Assembly (NCBI GenBank): GCA_020152595.1
Contig: JAIGNY010000703.1
Location: 1,743,001 to 1,807,000 of the forward strand
Origin: Chiridota heheva
Lineage: Eukaryota; Echinodermata; Holothuroidea; Apodida; Chiridotidae
DNA: 64,000 nt
Direction of reading: 5' to 3'
Shown here: positions 1 to 11,220 of the stretch, piece by piece
Layout: every line of letters starts with the position of its first letter
Position numbering within the stretch: the first letter of the stretch is position 1
Made by a program: the position numbers and the translations under genes
The notes under the pieces: generated by a model
The model's input: only the letters and a program-made list of their open reading frames with translations
The model's database searches: none
What the model was told of the DNA's origin: nothing

Positions 1-678
1 GAAAATAACTCCTGAACAGAAAAAGATATCAACATAATTTTTACACCAAATTGTTTCTTTTAGAGTCCTCTATCATATACATGAAAATATATCCTTTAAA
101 AAAAATCCTTTAAACTCTACAATTTGTATGTAAGGATAAAAGATGTGCATAATGCAAATGGAATAATCCATCAGAGATGAAATACACAAATTTAAACATT
201 CTGAAAAATTCATAATACTTTCAAATCCTGATGGATAAATTGCCTTTGAATATTTCTGTCACATGCAGTCAAGCTACGGAAACATCCAACACATATATTA
301 ATAATTCTCGCGAATGAGTTTGATGTTATGTGCACAAATAGCAAAAGTAAAATTTCTTGAACTTAATTAAATGGAAGATACAGTTACAAAGTTTTATCTT
401 ATATGATGAAAATGATGAAACCGTCACTCTATTTTGTGCAAGATTTTGATTGAAAAAAATGGGTTTGTCAGTATGGCAATTTTGATATGAAATTTTAAAA
501 GTCAATTGGCCTGTGTATATAATGCTTACGACATCTTTTTTTTGGCTGATTTCCAGCTCCATTTAGATATTCCTTTTTGGACTTATTTAAAAATATGTGT
601 TAAGAATCACACAACCTGTTGAACTTTTCTTTTGATTTTCTACTTAAGGGGACACATGGCACCCTCCTTGACAAACTA
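1..678. other. AT-rich sequence without a recognisable gene
   Basis: Only short AT-rich ORFs, no splice-site pairs, no tandem repeats and no protein similarity that I recognise. The stretch runs up to the target duplication of the MITE that follows. Confidence 0.6.
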
Positions 679-952
679 TTCCCAGGCAGAGCTGGAAAAA
701 TCTACAGTCCCGGCGGTTATAACTGCGGGAAAAACAGGAATTCATGGGAAGAATTTCTTTTGTTCATAAAAATAAAATGAAAATTATAAAAAATTTAATT
801 TTCTAATTTTTAAAAAGATTTCTCGAGTAAACAACAGTATGTAATAAAAATTATTATTTTTAGTATTATTATAATCATTATAATTCTAATTATAATCATA
901 ATTATCATTATTATTTTTAAAATTATAACTATAATTATAATTATAATTATAA

Positions 953-1002
<50 letters not shown>

Positions 1003-1089
1003 TCTGTCACAATTTTTCGTGAAAGATTTTTGACACCCTTATTCAGAACTGTGGGAAATTTTATAATTATTTCCAACTCTGCTCCCACG
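679..1089. mobile_element. hAT-like MITE, copy 1
   Basis: The element spans about 687-1081. Its ends form an inverted repeat, CAGAGCTGGAA on the left and TTCCAACTCTG on the right. The CAGNG start is usual for hAT transposons. The flanking 8-mers (679-686 and 1082-1089) agree at 6 of 8 bases, a decayed 8-bp target duplication. A second copy at 52803-53099 shares the interior words ttctcgagtaaacaac and tttctgtcac. There is no transposase, so it is non-autonomous. The centre of this copy has become AT-rich and carries an ATT microsatellite. Confidence 0.75.
955..1002. repeat. (ATT)n microsatellite
   Basis: About 16 perfect ATT units inside the hAT-like MITE. The poly-isoleucine reading frame on the minus strand (810-1088) is an artefact of this tract. 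Confidence 0.95.
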
Positions 1090-2274
1090 GCATGTAAAAA
1101 GTCACCTCAATTGGGGGAAAGATAACCCCAAAACTCTTTCCCAGTTAGAAGCAGAAATATCAACATTGGGGGATTGCCTGTTTACTGAGCTGGGCCTAAT
1201 TCTCAGATTACTGTTTGCTGAGTAATCTTCCTTCAATAAATACCAAATTTTTGTTAAATTATATTTTAATAACTTCCCAATTCACACTCTTCACAATTGT
1301 TCTATTATTAAGAATGAGTTACATTTGTAAAATAATTCACCAAATTTCAAAATATTCCTCAAGATTGAAAGTCTGTGATATCCATCCATCCATCCATCCA
1401 TGTTCATTTGTAGTAGGCGCCTTTTCCATAGGATACAAAGCGCCCAGATATCAACATATAAGTATACAGTATAGATTTTGCATACTTTTTTCACCTATCT
1501 CTGTCATACAAGATGCAAATGATCATGAGTTCTATCTATACGTAACTCTAAACCACTGTGTTGATATACTCTTCTCTCAAATTTCAAAAAGCCATTCAAA
1601 TATTGATTTTTTGCATCAAAATATTTCCAAACACTTCATAAAGTCATTCAAATATTGATTTGCCTTTATCAAAGATTTCTGTTATGATGCATCCGGTGCC
1701 AGAAAAATAATAAATGAGAACAATCATTTTTGTTATATCTCCCTCAGCCAAAAGTAAACACAGAGCATTCTATAGTTTACATTGATTTTTATACATTGAG
1801 ATAGTAGCATTGCACTTATTGATATCACCACACAAAGATGGATGAGATTAATAAGTTTGTTATATCATCAAAAATGGTTTGTAACAAATTAACACAACCT
1901 ATCAAACTATTTTAACCCGTTTCTTTTATTCAGTAACTATGACAATAAATAATATGTTGATAAGAGCTTTGATTCAGGCTGGAGAATGTTGACAGATGGA
2001 TCATGTCAAGAAAGTCACACATCCAGAAATTAGTTTTATCAATTTTGCTAGAAATAAATGACAAGTTATGAATACAGATAGAAATTTCAAATGATAATAG
2101 TCATAACCATAGGGGCTCAACATTCGGGGCACATAATCTGTGTATAATTGGACAAAAGAAACAGTAGAACTCATGTGAAATCTTTATGCTACAAATTAAG
2201 ACAAAATTTGCAAGTATAAAGAAAAAAATTATCCAGGGCAAAATAATCTTGCCCCTAGAAAAACTATGTCTATG
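1090..2274. other. AT-rich sequence with a short ATCC microsatellite
   Basis: There is a five- to six-unit ATCC tract at about 1379-1400. The 147-codon frame at 1215-1658 has no domain, no splice context and biased AT-rich composition, so I do not call it a gene. Confidence 0.6.
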
Positions 2275-2935
2275 ATATCAGTTTTATTTCAGAATTATCA
2301 GATTTAATTGAGATGTATCAGTCTTGATGGAAATGTATCAGTTCTAATTGAGATGTATCAGTTTTGACTGAGATGTATCAGTTCTTATTAAGATGTATCT
2401 GTTTTGGTTAAAGTGCATCAGTTTTGACTGAATTTTTTTAGTTTTCATACAGATATATCAGTTTTAATTCAGGTATATCAGTTTTATTGAGATTTAACGG
2501 TTCTGATTGAAATGTTTTAATTCTAATTGAGATGTATTATCAAGTTGTATCAGTTTCGATTGAGATATATCAGGTTTTGATTGAAATCAGTTTTGATTGA
2601 GATGTATCAGTTTTGATTTAATTATCAGTTTTGATTTTAAATGTTCTTATTTTAATTGAGATGCATCCGTTTTGATTGACATGTGTCAGTTTTGATTGAC
2701 ATGTGTCAGTTTTGATTGACATGTATCAGTTTTGATTGACATGTATCAGTTTTGATTGACATGTATCAGTTTTGATTGACATGTATCAATTTTAATTGAC
2801 ATGTATCAGTTTTGATTGACATGTAGCAGTTTTGATTAACATGTATCAGTTTTGATTGACATGTATCAGTTTTGATTGACATGTATCAGTTTTGATTGAC
2901 ATGTATCAGTTTTGATTGACATGTATCAGTTTTGA
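2275..2935. repeat. 20-bp minisatellite, about 33 units
   Basis: The unit is atgtatcagttttgattgac. From about 2640 to 2935 the units are almost identical. From 2275 to about 2640 they are strongly diverged (gagatgtatcagttctaatt types) with small indels. The left-to-right gradient suggests that recent expansion or homogenisation acted only on the right side. Confidence 0.95.
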
Positions 2936-4109
2936 ATTAAGATATTGTACTGCTTTTACAACTTTCAGGTATAATTACAGATATCTATCATATGACCCTT
3001 GAAGCTGGGGCTGAGGGGGCTCTTGGCCACATTCAACAAATTATAACAACATTATCCAATTGTATTCAGAGTACATGACAAATTACCACACTTTAGGAAG
3101 GTAGGTATTTTAATTTATTTATTCTATTATCATTATTTTTATTATCATTATTATTACTATTATTATTATTCTATTTTTAGGGGGGTTGGGGAAGGGGGTG
3201 GGGCTTAAAATTTCAGACTCTGCCCTCACTTTTTTCTATGAAAAAATGGGAGCATACCATAATAAATCATACTTTCACCCCTGCTTTGTTGGATGGGGAA
3301 CAAGTCCCCAACCCACCTGCTTTCTATATAGTATGGGCTTCTATTCAAATTACACTGTGACAAAACATTCTCTGCAAAACACTTGAATTTCCTATCACTT
3401 TTTCTTCAGTATTGAATTTCAAAATCAAACTACTTTTATATCTACATTTGTAATAACAGATTTCAGTACGAGCCAATTGGTAAGCATAATATTTCAATTT
3501 ACCTGAAGCAGAATAAATATATTACTCCATCATTCAGAGGAAGGCACTTAACCAATTAACATGCATGTAAGAACTTATCATCACTCAACTTACCAAACGA
3601 ATGTTTTATTTTGAAAATTTCTGATAAAAAAAAAAAAAATCATTTTTTTTATATATTCTTTTTAAATGTCAATATTCACTAATTTGGTACTCAATGAAAC
3701 TTGATATCTGCATTATCAGAATACCAGGAATGATTCCTTTCAGGAATTTGGAGAGATGAAAAATATAAAAGAATATCAAAGTTTCACACAATTTTAGTAA
3801 GAAAGATTTTGTCTTTGTCAAACACCGATGCACTTGTAGTTTTCTTGCAATAGCATAAGTTTACAGCTTACTTGATCCGAGATTGTATAAAATTTACAAT
3901 GAATGCAATGAGAACAACAGTATGTTAAAACTACAAATCTAAAAAAAAGGAAAGAAAGAAAAATAGAAAAGATATTTACAAGGCCCAGGTAACAAGGCAT
4001 GGGAGCTAGGGAAGTTCAATACTGATTCGAAGGGAAAGAAATAAAAAAGAAAATCTACCAGGATTTACTTGAATGCTTCAATAATATGTTAAGGAACCTA
4101 TGTAGTCAT
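2936..4109. other. Non-genic sequence with an ATT-rich tract
   Basis: It holds a degenerate ATT microsatellite (3118-3175), a G-rich patch just after it, and a poly-A run near 3628. The ORFs here are short and lack recognisable domains. Confidence 0.6.
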
Positions 4110-4180
4110 GCTGGCGTGTATATGTATGCATGTATGTATGCACGTACGTCGGTAGGCGTGCATGCATGCATGCATGTGTG
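4110..4180. repeat. Degenerate TGCA/TGTA microsatellite
   Basis: Alternating tgtatgcatg and gcatgcatgcatg words, self-complementary throughout. It abuts the start of the 155-bp array. Confidence 0.8.
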
Positions 4181-4948
4181 TAACAGAAGCTTGTAAACAC
4201 GATATCTTAAGAACCATGTGGTGGGTTAATGTCATACTTAATAAATAGATATATTGTGGTCTGTAGATGATCCCTATTGTTTTTGGCACTGATGTCATGA
4301 ATATTAAATAGTAGGTGGGGCTAAATATGAAACTGTGTTACAAGCTTGTAAACATATCTCAAACAACCGTGCAGTGGATTTACGTCACACTTGGTATATG
4401 GATGTATTGTGGTTTGTAGATAATCCCTATTGTTTTTGGTACTGATGTCATGAATTTTGATTAGTAGGCAGGGCTAAATGTACAAATTTGCTAACAAGCT
4501 TGTAAACACAATCTCAAGAACAGTGAGGTGGATTTATGTTATACTTAGTATGTGTTGTCGTCTGTAGATGATCCCTAAACTGTTTTTGGTGCTGATGTTA
4601 TAAATATTAATTAGTAGGTGGGGCTTACTGTAAAATATGTTAACAAGCTTTTAAACATGATATCTCAAGATCATTACAGTGGATTTATGCCATACTATGT
4701 ATATGGGTGTGTTGTGGTCTGTAGATGATCCCTATTGTTTTGGTGTTTATGTCATGAATATTAATTAGTAGGCAGGGCTCAATGTAAAATTATGTTTACA
4801 AGCTTGTGAATGTTTTATTTCAAGAACCATGTGGTGGATTTATGTTATAAGTGGACCGGATGTGATGTTGTTTGTAGATGAGCCCTATTGATTTTGGTGC
4901 TGATGTCATAAATATTAATTAGTGGGCGGGGCTAAATGTAAAATTCTG

Positions 4949-5486
4949 TTAAAGAGGGAGGCTCGTCTCAGTAAAATACGGTAAAAATGGGGATACTATA
5001 TTTTGACGTCACTTCCGGTTGCGAAGGCAAGATCCAGTCTGTTTGTACCACACAGTACAGCCAGACACTAGCATGTACGTTGTGTGTGCAGAATTACATA
5101 CACAGCGCATTACGTTACTGTGACGAGAAACTTATTTGTTTTTTTCAATGCTTTTTTTGTCAGAAAGCGAAAGTGAAATTTTAGTATTATAATACTACGA
5201 TGATAGTCACCAAATGGAAATTACTGAGAAAATAAAAGAAGAAGATGAGCAAAAAGTCGAAATAAACGATTTAACCGGGGCTTGAACTCACGACATGATT
5301 TGAAAAAACGTTATTAGCAATCGTCGCAACCATCTGGGCTATCTCGTGTGGTAGACTTCACGGTGTTTTAAATAACTATATACCTTGCAATACGAGACAA
5401 CGAATCGCGCAGCAAAATTTCAACCAATCAAAAAATTTGAAAGGAATGCTAAATATTGTGCACAAATGACGATATCGCCTCTTTAA
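4949..5486. mobile_element. TTAA-flanked (piggyBac-type) non-autonomous element
   Basis: A 530-bp insert (4953-5482) sits between two TTAA copies (4949-4952 and 5483-5486). Neighbouring array units read ctgttaacaagc at this point, so the empty site is known and a TTAA target duplication explains the structure. The ends show a short inverted repeat, agagg / cctct. There is no transposase ORF. TTAA duplication is typical of piggyBac-type transposition; the family assignment is inference. Confidence 0.7.
5263..5350 (-). other. tRNA-like (SINE head) sequence inside the TTAA element
   Basis: On the minus strand, agcccagatggttgcgacg resembles an A box and gtgagttcaagccccgg resembles a B box, spaced about as in a tRNA gene. 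The acceptor and anticodon stems do not fold well, so I read it as a tRNA-derived remnant, not a functional tRNA. Confidence 0.35.
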
Positions 5487-5661
5487 CAAACTTGTTGACA
5501 CAATATTTCGAGAACAGTGTAGTTGTCATATGTGGTATATGGATGTGCTGTTGTTTGTAGATGAGTGCTATTGTTTTTGGTGCTAATATCAATATTAATT
5601 AGTAGGCGGGCTTAATGTAAAATTCTGTAAACAAGTTTGTAAACACGATATCTCAAGATCA

Positions 5662-6311
5662 CCCTTACAGAAAAAATAGCTTGCTGCAAGCTAACATTTT
5701 TAGCTAGCGAAAGCTTGCTGCAACCTTGTGGCAAGTTTGTAGCAAGCTAGTATTTGGGACAAATGCAAGCTTGCGCAAACTAGCAGAAACCTTTCCGCAA
5801 GCTAACAAATATATTTGGCTAGCTTGTGCAAGCTAATGTTAGTTTGCGCAAGCTAGCAAGCTTGCATTTGTCCCAAATACTAGCTTGCAGCAAGTTTGCC
5901 ACAAGGTTGCAGCAAGCTTGCCACAAGGTTGCAGCGAGCTTTCCACAAGGTTGCAGCGAGCTTTCCACAAGGTTGCAGCGAGCTTGCCACAAGGTTGCAG
6001 CGAGCTTGCCACAAGGTTTTTAGCTTGCCACAAGGTTGCAGCGAGCTTGCCACAAGGTTGCAGCGAGCTTGCCACAAGGTTGCAGCGAGCTTGCCACAAG
6101 GTTGCAGCGAGCTTGCCACAAGGTTGCAGCGAGCTTGCCACAAGGTTGCAGCAAGCTTGCCACAAGGTTGCAGCAAGCTTGCCACAAGGTTGCAGCAAGC
6201 TTGCCACAAGGTTTCCTCAAGGTTGCGCAAGGTTGCAGCAAACTCGCGCAAGGTAAAAAATCTAGCTTGTCGCAAGCTAACTGCAAGCTAGTTTTTTCTT
6301 TTCTGTAAGGG
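5662..6311. mobile_element. Fold-back element of the GCAAGCTTGC family, copy 1
   Basis: It is inserted in a 155-bp array unit. The termini are inverted: cccttacagaaaaaatagct at the left, and a matching end finishing in ctgtaaggg at the right. The body is almost wholly variants of agcttgcagcaagct. The two arms share an inverted word pair (about 5736-5772 and 5853-5892) containing tatttgggacaaatgcaagc and its complement. The left arm has one aaccttgtggcaag unit. The right arm has the same unit expanded to about 15 copies. Related copies lie at 45827-46220 and 62961-63220, with remnants at about 10950-11220 and 15955-16090. No protein is encoded. Confidence 0.8.
5888..6213 (+). repeat. 22-bp array inside the fold-back element, about 15 units
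   Basis: The unit is gcagcgagcttgccacaagg plus tt. The marker ccacaagg recurs at 5899, 5921, 5943 and onward to 6204, every 22 bp except one 19-bp step near 6009-6028. The outer units read gcagcaag and the inner ones gcagcgag. Because 22 is not a multiple of 3 and the unit lacks stops, all frames are open on both strands. This produces false 65-131 codon ORFs. Confidence 0.95.
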
Positions 6312-6350
6312 TTAGGATCGGAACCATGTGTGATTTCTCCCTCAGGTTAT

Positions 6351-7210
6351 AAAGAGAGTTTCTCAAATACTTTTGCTGGGAAAAGAGAAGTTAAACCATT
6401 AATATACACTTAGGATATTACAACTGTTTAGCAAAAAGGTCAAGTATAATAAAATGCAACACCTAATCAGCAGGGTTTGCATTAGCTTCAGATTTTTAGA
6501 AGGAAAATTCCCCCTTTCAAAAATTGTTTGGTAGGAATTTTGGTAGGAAATTTCAGAATTTTGGTAGGGAATTTCCACAAGATAAAAAAATTATTTTACC
6601 GATTAAAATACCCTTTTACTTTTTTTTTGTATACTTAAAGGTAAAACTCTCTTAAATTATATTTATTTCCATAAATTGCATACATATTAGGTCTGTGAAT
6701 TTACGATTAGCAACCTAAACATTTAAAGGGCGGATTTTTCGTTCGTTTAAATGTTACATTTGACATCAAGTTATGCAAAAAATTAGGAAAATGTTGAAAT
6801 ACCAAATAAGCCCCTCTCCTAATACCTAGCAACATGCTGTGCTTAATCATAACCAAGTCTTTAGTGCAATAAATAAGAAACAGCTTTGCAAAAAGTCTTT
6901 TTATATGCCACGATACCTAATACTTACTCAACTACCCCATAAACACCCCTTTTCCACCCTTTCCCTCTCCCCAGCAATCTATGCAAATTCCCATACCTTC
7001 AACGGTACACGGCCATCATTGTACATAGTCGACTGAGTTCTTATTACTAGCAGCTACCATGTTGAAGAAACTGACTGTAAATTATAGTTTCATGATAGCT
7101 CCCTCATATATCGCTTAGAACATTGCAAAATTGAAATGAAGTTCTCGGATGAGGCTAAAAAGTTATTTTGACTGGCTACGGTAGGTAACTTTATCCATCC
7201 TGCCTCTGAA
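6351..7210. other. Non-genic sequence
   Basis: It contains a small local repeat of ttttggtaggaaattt near 6525-6575 and a poly-T run. I see no gene. Confidence 0.6.
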
Positions 7211-7624
7211 AATCTCCAATATGCAGCCTATCTCCTATATAGGAAAATGATCTCAGGCCTATCTCCAATATAGGCCTATCTCAATATAGGCCTATTGGCC
7301 TATCTCCAATGGGCCTATCTCCCAATATAGGCCTATCTTCAAATAGCCTATCTTTAGTATAGGCCTATCTCCAATATCAGGCCCCTATCTCTCTGTCCTA
7401 GGCCTATCTCCAATATAGGCCTATCTCAATATGAGCCTATCTCCAATATAGGCCTATCTCCAATATAGGCCTATATCTCAATATAGGCCTATCTCAATAT
7501 AGGCCCTATCTCCAATATGGGCCTATCTCCAATAGGCATATCTCCAATATGGAGGCCTATCTCCAAATGACAACCCAATTGGGAATATCTCCAATGAATT
7601 TATCTCTAATATAGGCCTATACAA
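7211..7624 (+). repeat. 17-bp minisatellite
   Basis: The unit is aggcctatctccaatat, repeated about 22-24 times with frequent 1-3 bp indels (atctcaatat, atctccaat). The AGGCCTAT core is partly self-complementary. No coding potential. Confidence 0.95.
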
Positions 7625-9559
7625 TTTTGTTACACTTTTTATATAGTTATACCAGAGTAAAAAATATATTATAAAATGGGCAAGTTACAAGATTACACAC
7701 TTTGCCATGTTGTTGTTTACAATTTTATCTGTCCTTTCAAAGTTCTTTTGCATGTATGGACTTATGCACTGATATGCACTGAATTTATTGTTTTAATTTC
7801 CAAAAAAAGCATCCAAATAAACTATAAATAAGCAATATTTTATCAATTTAGTCAAGTTTTCTTGCACCATATTTTGCCATGTCATTGGTGCCAAAAAATA
7901 GTTCTTACCTTCATACCTTGATGGTCAGTTGCATTGTTATCCACAATAATTGGGTTTTGCTGGAGATTATATCTTGTCAAGCCAGTTATGTTTGTCCTGA
8001 GAAGTTCTGTTGGTCTTCAAGAATAGGTGCATTGATTTGAGTCTACCATAAAAGGGATCAGGGCAATTGCCAACTGGTGATTTTTCTGTTACTCTGAAAA
8101 CAATTCAACAAGGTCTGTTGGAAAAAACAAATTTATCAAATATAGAAATATTATGGTAAGCCACTGTGCACTTCAACCAGTGATTGGAAAGCCTTATTAA
8201 ATATGCTCTGATATATTAATCTTTCACCCCACCTCCTCTACCATTCCATCCTAGGGAAGCACCAGGTTTGGCATGAGGATAGACAGCCCCTCATTTCAAT
8301 GATAACCTTTAAATCCAATCTTACTGATATCCCTCTCAAATACCAATAATAACTGCCCTTCCACCCCCTCACCCACCCAAAAATCCCCCATTTGAGTAAT
8401 ATGTATACATACTGAACATTATCAAATGACCATGGATGTAATATTAATGTCTTTTTTAACTGTCTGGAACTTAATCTTCTCTGCAATAGATACCAGCTTC
8501 CATTAAAACAAATTAGTTTCTCTACAATTATGACTGCAAATACAATTGCCTTTTTCTGGTCTTTTGAACTAGTCTTTCATTTGCTCCAAATTCTCTGATC
8601 TAAAATTACTTAGTTGAACTTCTTGTCTACATTCTCTGCATTAATGATCTCAGATAACTCTTTAAAATTTACACAACAAAGCTTGGCCTAAGCTCTTTGG
8701 CCTAATTACTGTTTGATTAGAGGCCATACATACTTTAAAATTTAACTAAGATTAGTGAAAACCTAAGTTTGTTTAAAACATGTTTATCATACAAATAATA
8801 GATTGTATAGAAAAGAAAAGAAAATGAACTTACATTTATATGGGAAATCACTACCCTGACTCCTGTAGACATACTATAACATTTGCTAGTTTGAACAGTA
8901 AAATACCTAAAATGGTGTCTCTCTGGTTTTAAATTTAAACTGTTTGACCTTCATAAAGAACATCCTGTGTTTTCATTGGCTAACAGGGATAACACTTCCT
9001 CCAACTTGTACACATGATAGAAATCTGATGTCAGTGAACTTTCATTTAAACACAGTATTTGCTTGTATATCATGGAGCATTGAGATAAAAAGAGAAATTT
9101 TTACTTTTTAGTAAAGAAAGTAAGAAAACTTCAGATATTAGGAATCTCTAAATACTGTAACAGATTCCTTGTAAAGGAGACTACATAAGGTTATGTACAC
9201 AGAAGCCTGTGTGAATTTTAACAGAGAAGTGAGTTTATAAGCTCCATGGGTTAATCCCAGAAATGGAATGGATTAAAGAGAAGATTTTGGCCATGCTGAG
9301 TTCAGTTAAATGCAACATTAGGGATGAGACATACAACATCATGGGGCTGAATGCATGGCATATTGGAACTTATGAGTTTCAAGGGATTTGGTCATGAAGG
9401 GTAGAGGAATCAACATGAGGGCAGGTAGGGTTGTAATGGGGTGACGAGGGTTGTGGGGAGATGGTATCATTGAACATGTTTGGTTTTGGAAAGGATAACA
9501 TCAGTATTTAGTTTGTTCATGTGGAGAGGCAAGAAGCGTGCAAATTAAAGAAGCGTTTC
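7625..9559. other. Non-genic, largely unique AT-rich sequence
   Basis: No repeat, domain or convincing exon is visible. The 82-codon frame on the minus strand at 8238-8486 lacks splice context and similarity. There is a G-rich patch near 9420-9460. Confidence 0.55.
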
Positions 9560-9900
9560 AGTCACTTGAGGTTCACGGTTTATTTTAGGTATCTTTGGTA
9601 CAAAGAGATTTCATGTGTAATCGCTAAAATTCACATCGTTAGCTCGAGACCGAATGTTATCACTGAATGCTTAGCGCAGATTTCAACACTTGTCTAAGCA
9701 TAAAGGGCTCTTTTATGATGATCTAGCCGCCACGCTAAAAAGTAATCCAAACTGGGGGGTAGACCTGTCTAATGATGCAGGCAACATCCCACCTCCACTA
9801 ATTGGAAAAATCCACAAAAGTAATATCGCCTTTCAAGCATGGCCGGATAATTTCCAGTCACGATTGCATGCATAAAAACTACTCAAATTGAGTTGAATCA
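9560..9900. other. Balanced-GC unique segment of unknown nature
   Basis: This stretch has more CpG (tcgttagctcgagaccg, agccgccacgc) than its surroundings and is not repeated in the window. A 61-codon frame (9690-9875) starts at TTG, not ATG, and has no recognised domain. It could be a regulatory region, a promoter or an old element. Nothing decides between these. Confidence 0.3.
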
Positions 9901-10321
9901 CTCATGTGTAAATTACGTCGTTCGTGGAGCATGGAAACTGTATCCTATGATTTAATGGGCGAGTAAACAAGCAATGCAAATCGGAAGCGGGGAGGGGGAG
10001 GGGGGTACGTAATTTGATCATTTGACCAGTTTTATATTAATGATCTGGTCTTTAGGACACAATTTTAATGCGCCTTCTTGATCCTAATGTTCTACCTCCA
10101 TGGTCTACGCCAGTAGCTCCCGGTAGCTGTAAGCGACCATTATTTCAATTGCACATACAAAAGCAATTGTTTACCAATTTGTTTTACAAATCATTTATAA
10201 TGAAATGAAATTGTTTATGAGGGAGAACATTGTCTCATTTGATGATTGTTCACATAGCTAAACTGTTATTAACATATTGTACATTCTTTTCTCAAGAAAA
10301 ATCTTTTTTTTTAAATTTCAG
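9901..10321. other. Non-genic sequence with a G-rich patch
   Basis: A G-run patch sits near 9980-10005. The last bases form a long T-run followed by aaatttcag, a plausible 3' splice site for the candidate exon that follows. Confidence 0.4.
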
Positions 10322-10490
10322 AATTCCCTATGTCACTAGGTCTGTCTTCACGACAAAACCTGATATCTCTAGGATCTCATTAGCATCATCATTTCATTTA
10401 TGGAACATTCACCTGACAGCAAACATTTTGAAATCATCAACATTTATTAGACAATGTTTATCAGCACAAATCCCTATGATGATAAAATAA
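10322..10490 (+). CDS. Weak candidate 3'-terminal exon, unknown protein
   Basis: A T-rich tract ends in cag at 10319-10321. The following frame stays open for 56 codons and stops at 10488-10490. The stop codon TAA lies inside aaaataaaag, so an AATAAA poly(A) signal overlaps it. The phase would be 2 (the first codon is split). Visible residues include RISLASSFHLWNIHL, which I do not recognise; a LINE C-terminal fragment is possible. I see no matching upstream exon. Confidence 0.2.
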
Positions 10491-10949
10491 AAGGTTTTCC
10501 ACTATTTCTCTATTCAAATGAAATTAATGCAGGGGTACTTGTGAGGAGAACCACCCAAATTGGATTGATAAATTCTGTTTGTTGTTGCAAGGGATAAAGA
10601 AATCTCATTGGTTAACCCTCCTGGGATATGAATTTACGCAGCTAAGAGGTTCGATAGTAACATGTACACTTCACAACTTATAAGGAAGACCTTGGCTGAC
10701 AAGCTCAGATTAACATAAGAAGTTGTAACAAAAACGCCAGTAACAATTCCTGGAAAGAAAATGGATTTGCTATGTAAGGGAAGTATATACAGTATTACCA
10801 TGAAGGTAGAATTATAACTATAGAATAAAATGAAAATTGTTTTCCCGTCAAAAAATTAAAGTGTGAACGGATGCGAGTAATAATATGAAAATGATCATTG
10901 AAAGCACAACTGAATGTTTTGTATATTCTGAAGTAGGCGTAACTTTTTA
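10491..10949. other. Non-genic AT-rich sequence
   Basis: No repeat or exon is visible. Confidence 0.55.
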
Positions 10950-11220
10950 TTAATATTTAAGCTTGCTTAAATTTAAACTATGTTAGTTTAAGGCTTGTCT
11001 TTATCTCATACGGGCTCACCATTAGTTTTGTATAAGCTCGCCACTAGTTTGTAGTCACTTTCGCAAGCTTGTGGTGTAGTGAGCTTACAGTAAGCTTGTC
11101 AAACAATTTTTGTTTTTGTCAACCAAACTTGTAAAGCTCATTAACTTTCAAAATTGGGACTTCCAATTGTGAGCTAACTCACAGAAATCTTGCGGTAAGC
11201 TTAAATTAAGCTACAGTGTA
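10950..11220. mobile_element. Decayed relative of the GCAAGCTTGC fold-back family
   Basis: Many diverged words of the family (ttaagcttgcttaaattt, cgcaagcttgtgg, cagtaagcttgtc, ttgcggtaagctt) in both orientations. The terminal inverted repeat is not recognisable, so the borders are approximate. Confidence 0.45.

Larger units (their letters stand above)
4181..6350 (+). repeat. 155-bp tandem repeat array (family Z), interrupted twice
   Basis: About six to seven diverged units of roughly 155 bp. Each contains acaagcttgtaaacac, tatctcaagaac, a gtagatgatccctattg word, tttttggtgctgatgtcat and taattagtaggcggggct. Unit starts lie near 4181, 4335, 4490, 4645, 4795, 5488 and 5632. Two mobile elements interrupt the array: a TTAA-flanked one (4953-5482) and a fold-back one (5662-6311). 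Both insertion points can be read against uninterrupted neighbouring units. Related sequence in inverted orientation lies at 62520-63450. Confidence 0.85.

Noticed and set aside
810-1088. Poly-isoleucine ORF
   Set aside because: Translation of the (ATT)n tract inside a MITE.
1215-1658. 147-codon plus-strand ORF
   Set aside because: AT-rich chance frame without recognisable domain or splice context.
2640-2935. Possible CRISPR array (regular 20-bp repeats)
   Set aside because: Units are directly adjacent without unique spacers, in an animal genome; it is a minisatellite. The same holds for the 22-, 28- and 73-bp arrays.
5839-6308. Overlapping ORFs of 65-131 codons
   Set aside because: They come from the 22-bp array inside the fold-back element; several frames and both strands are open at once.
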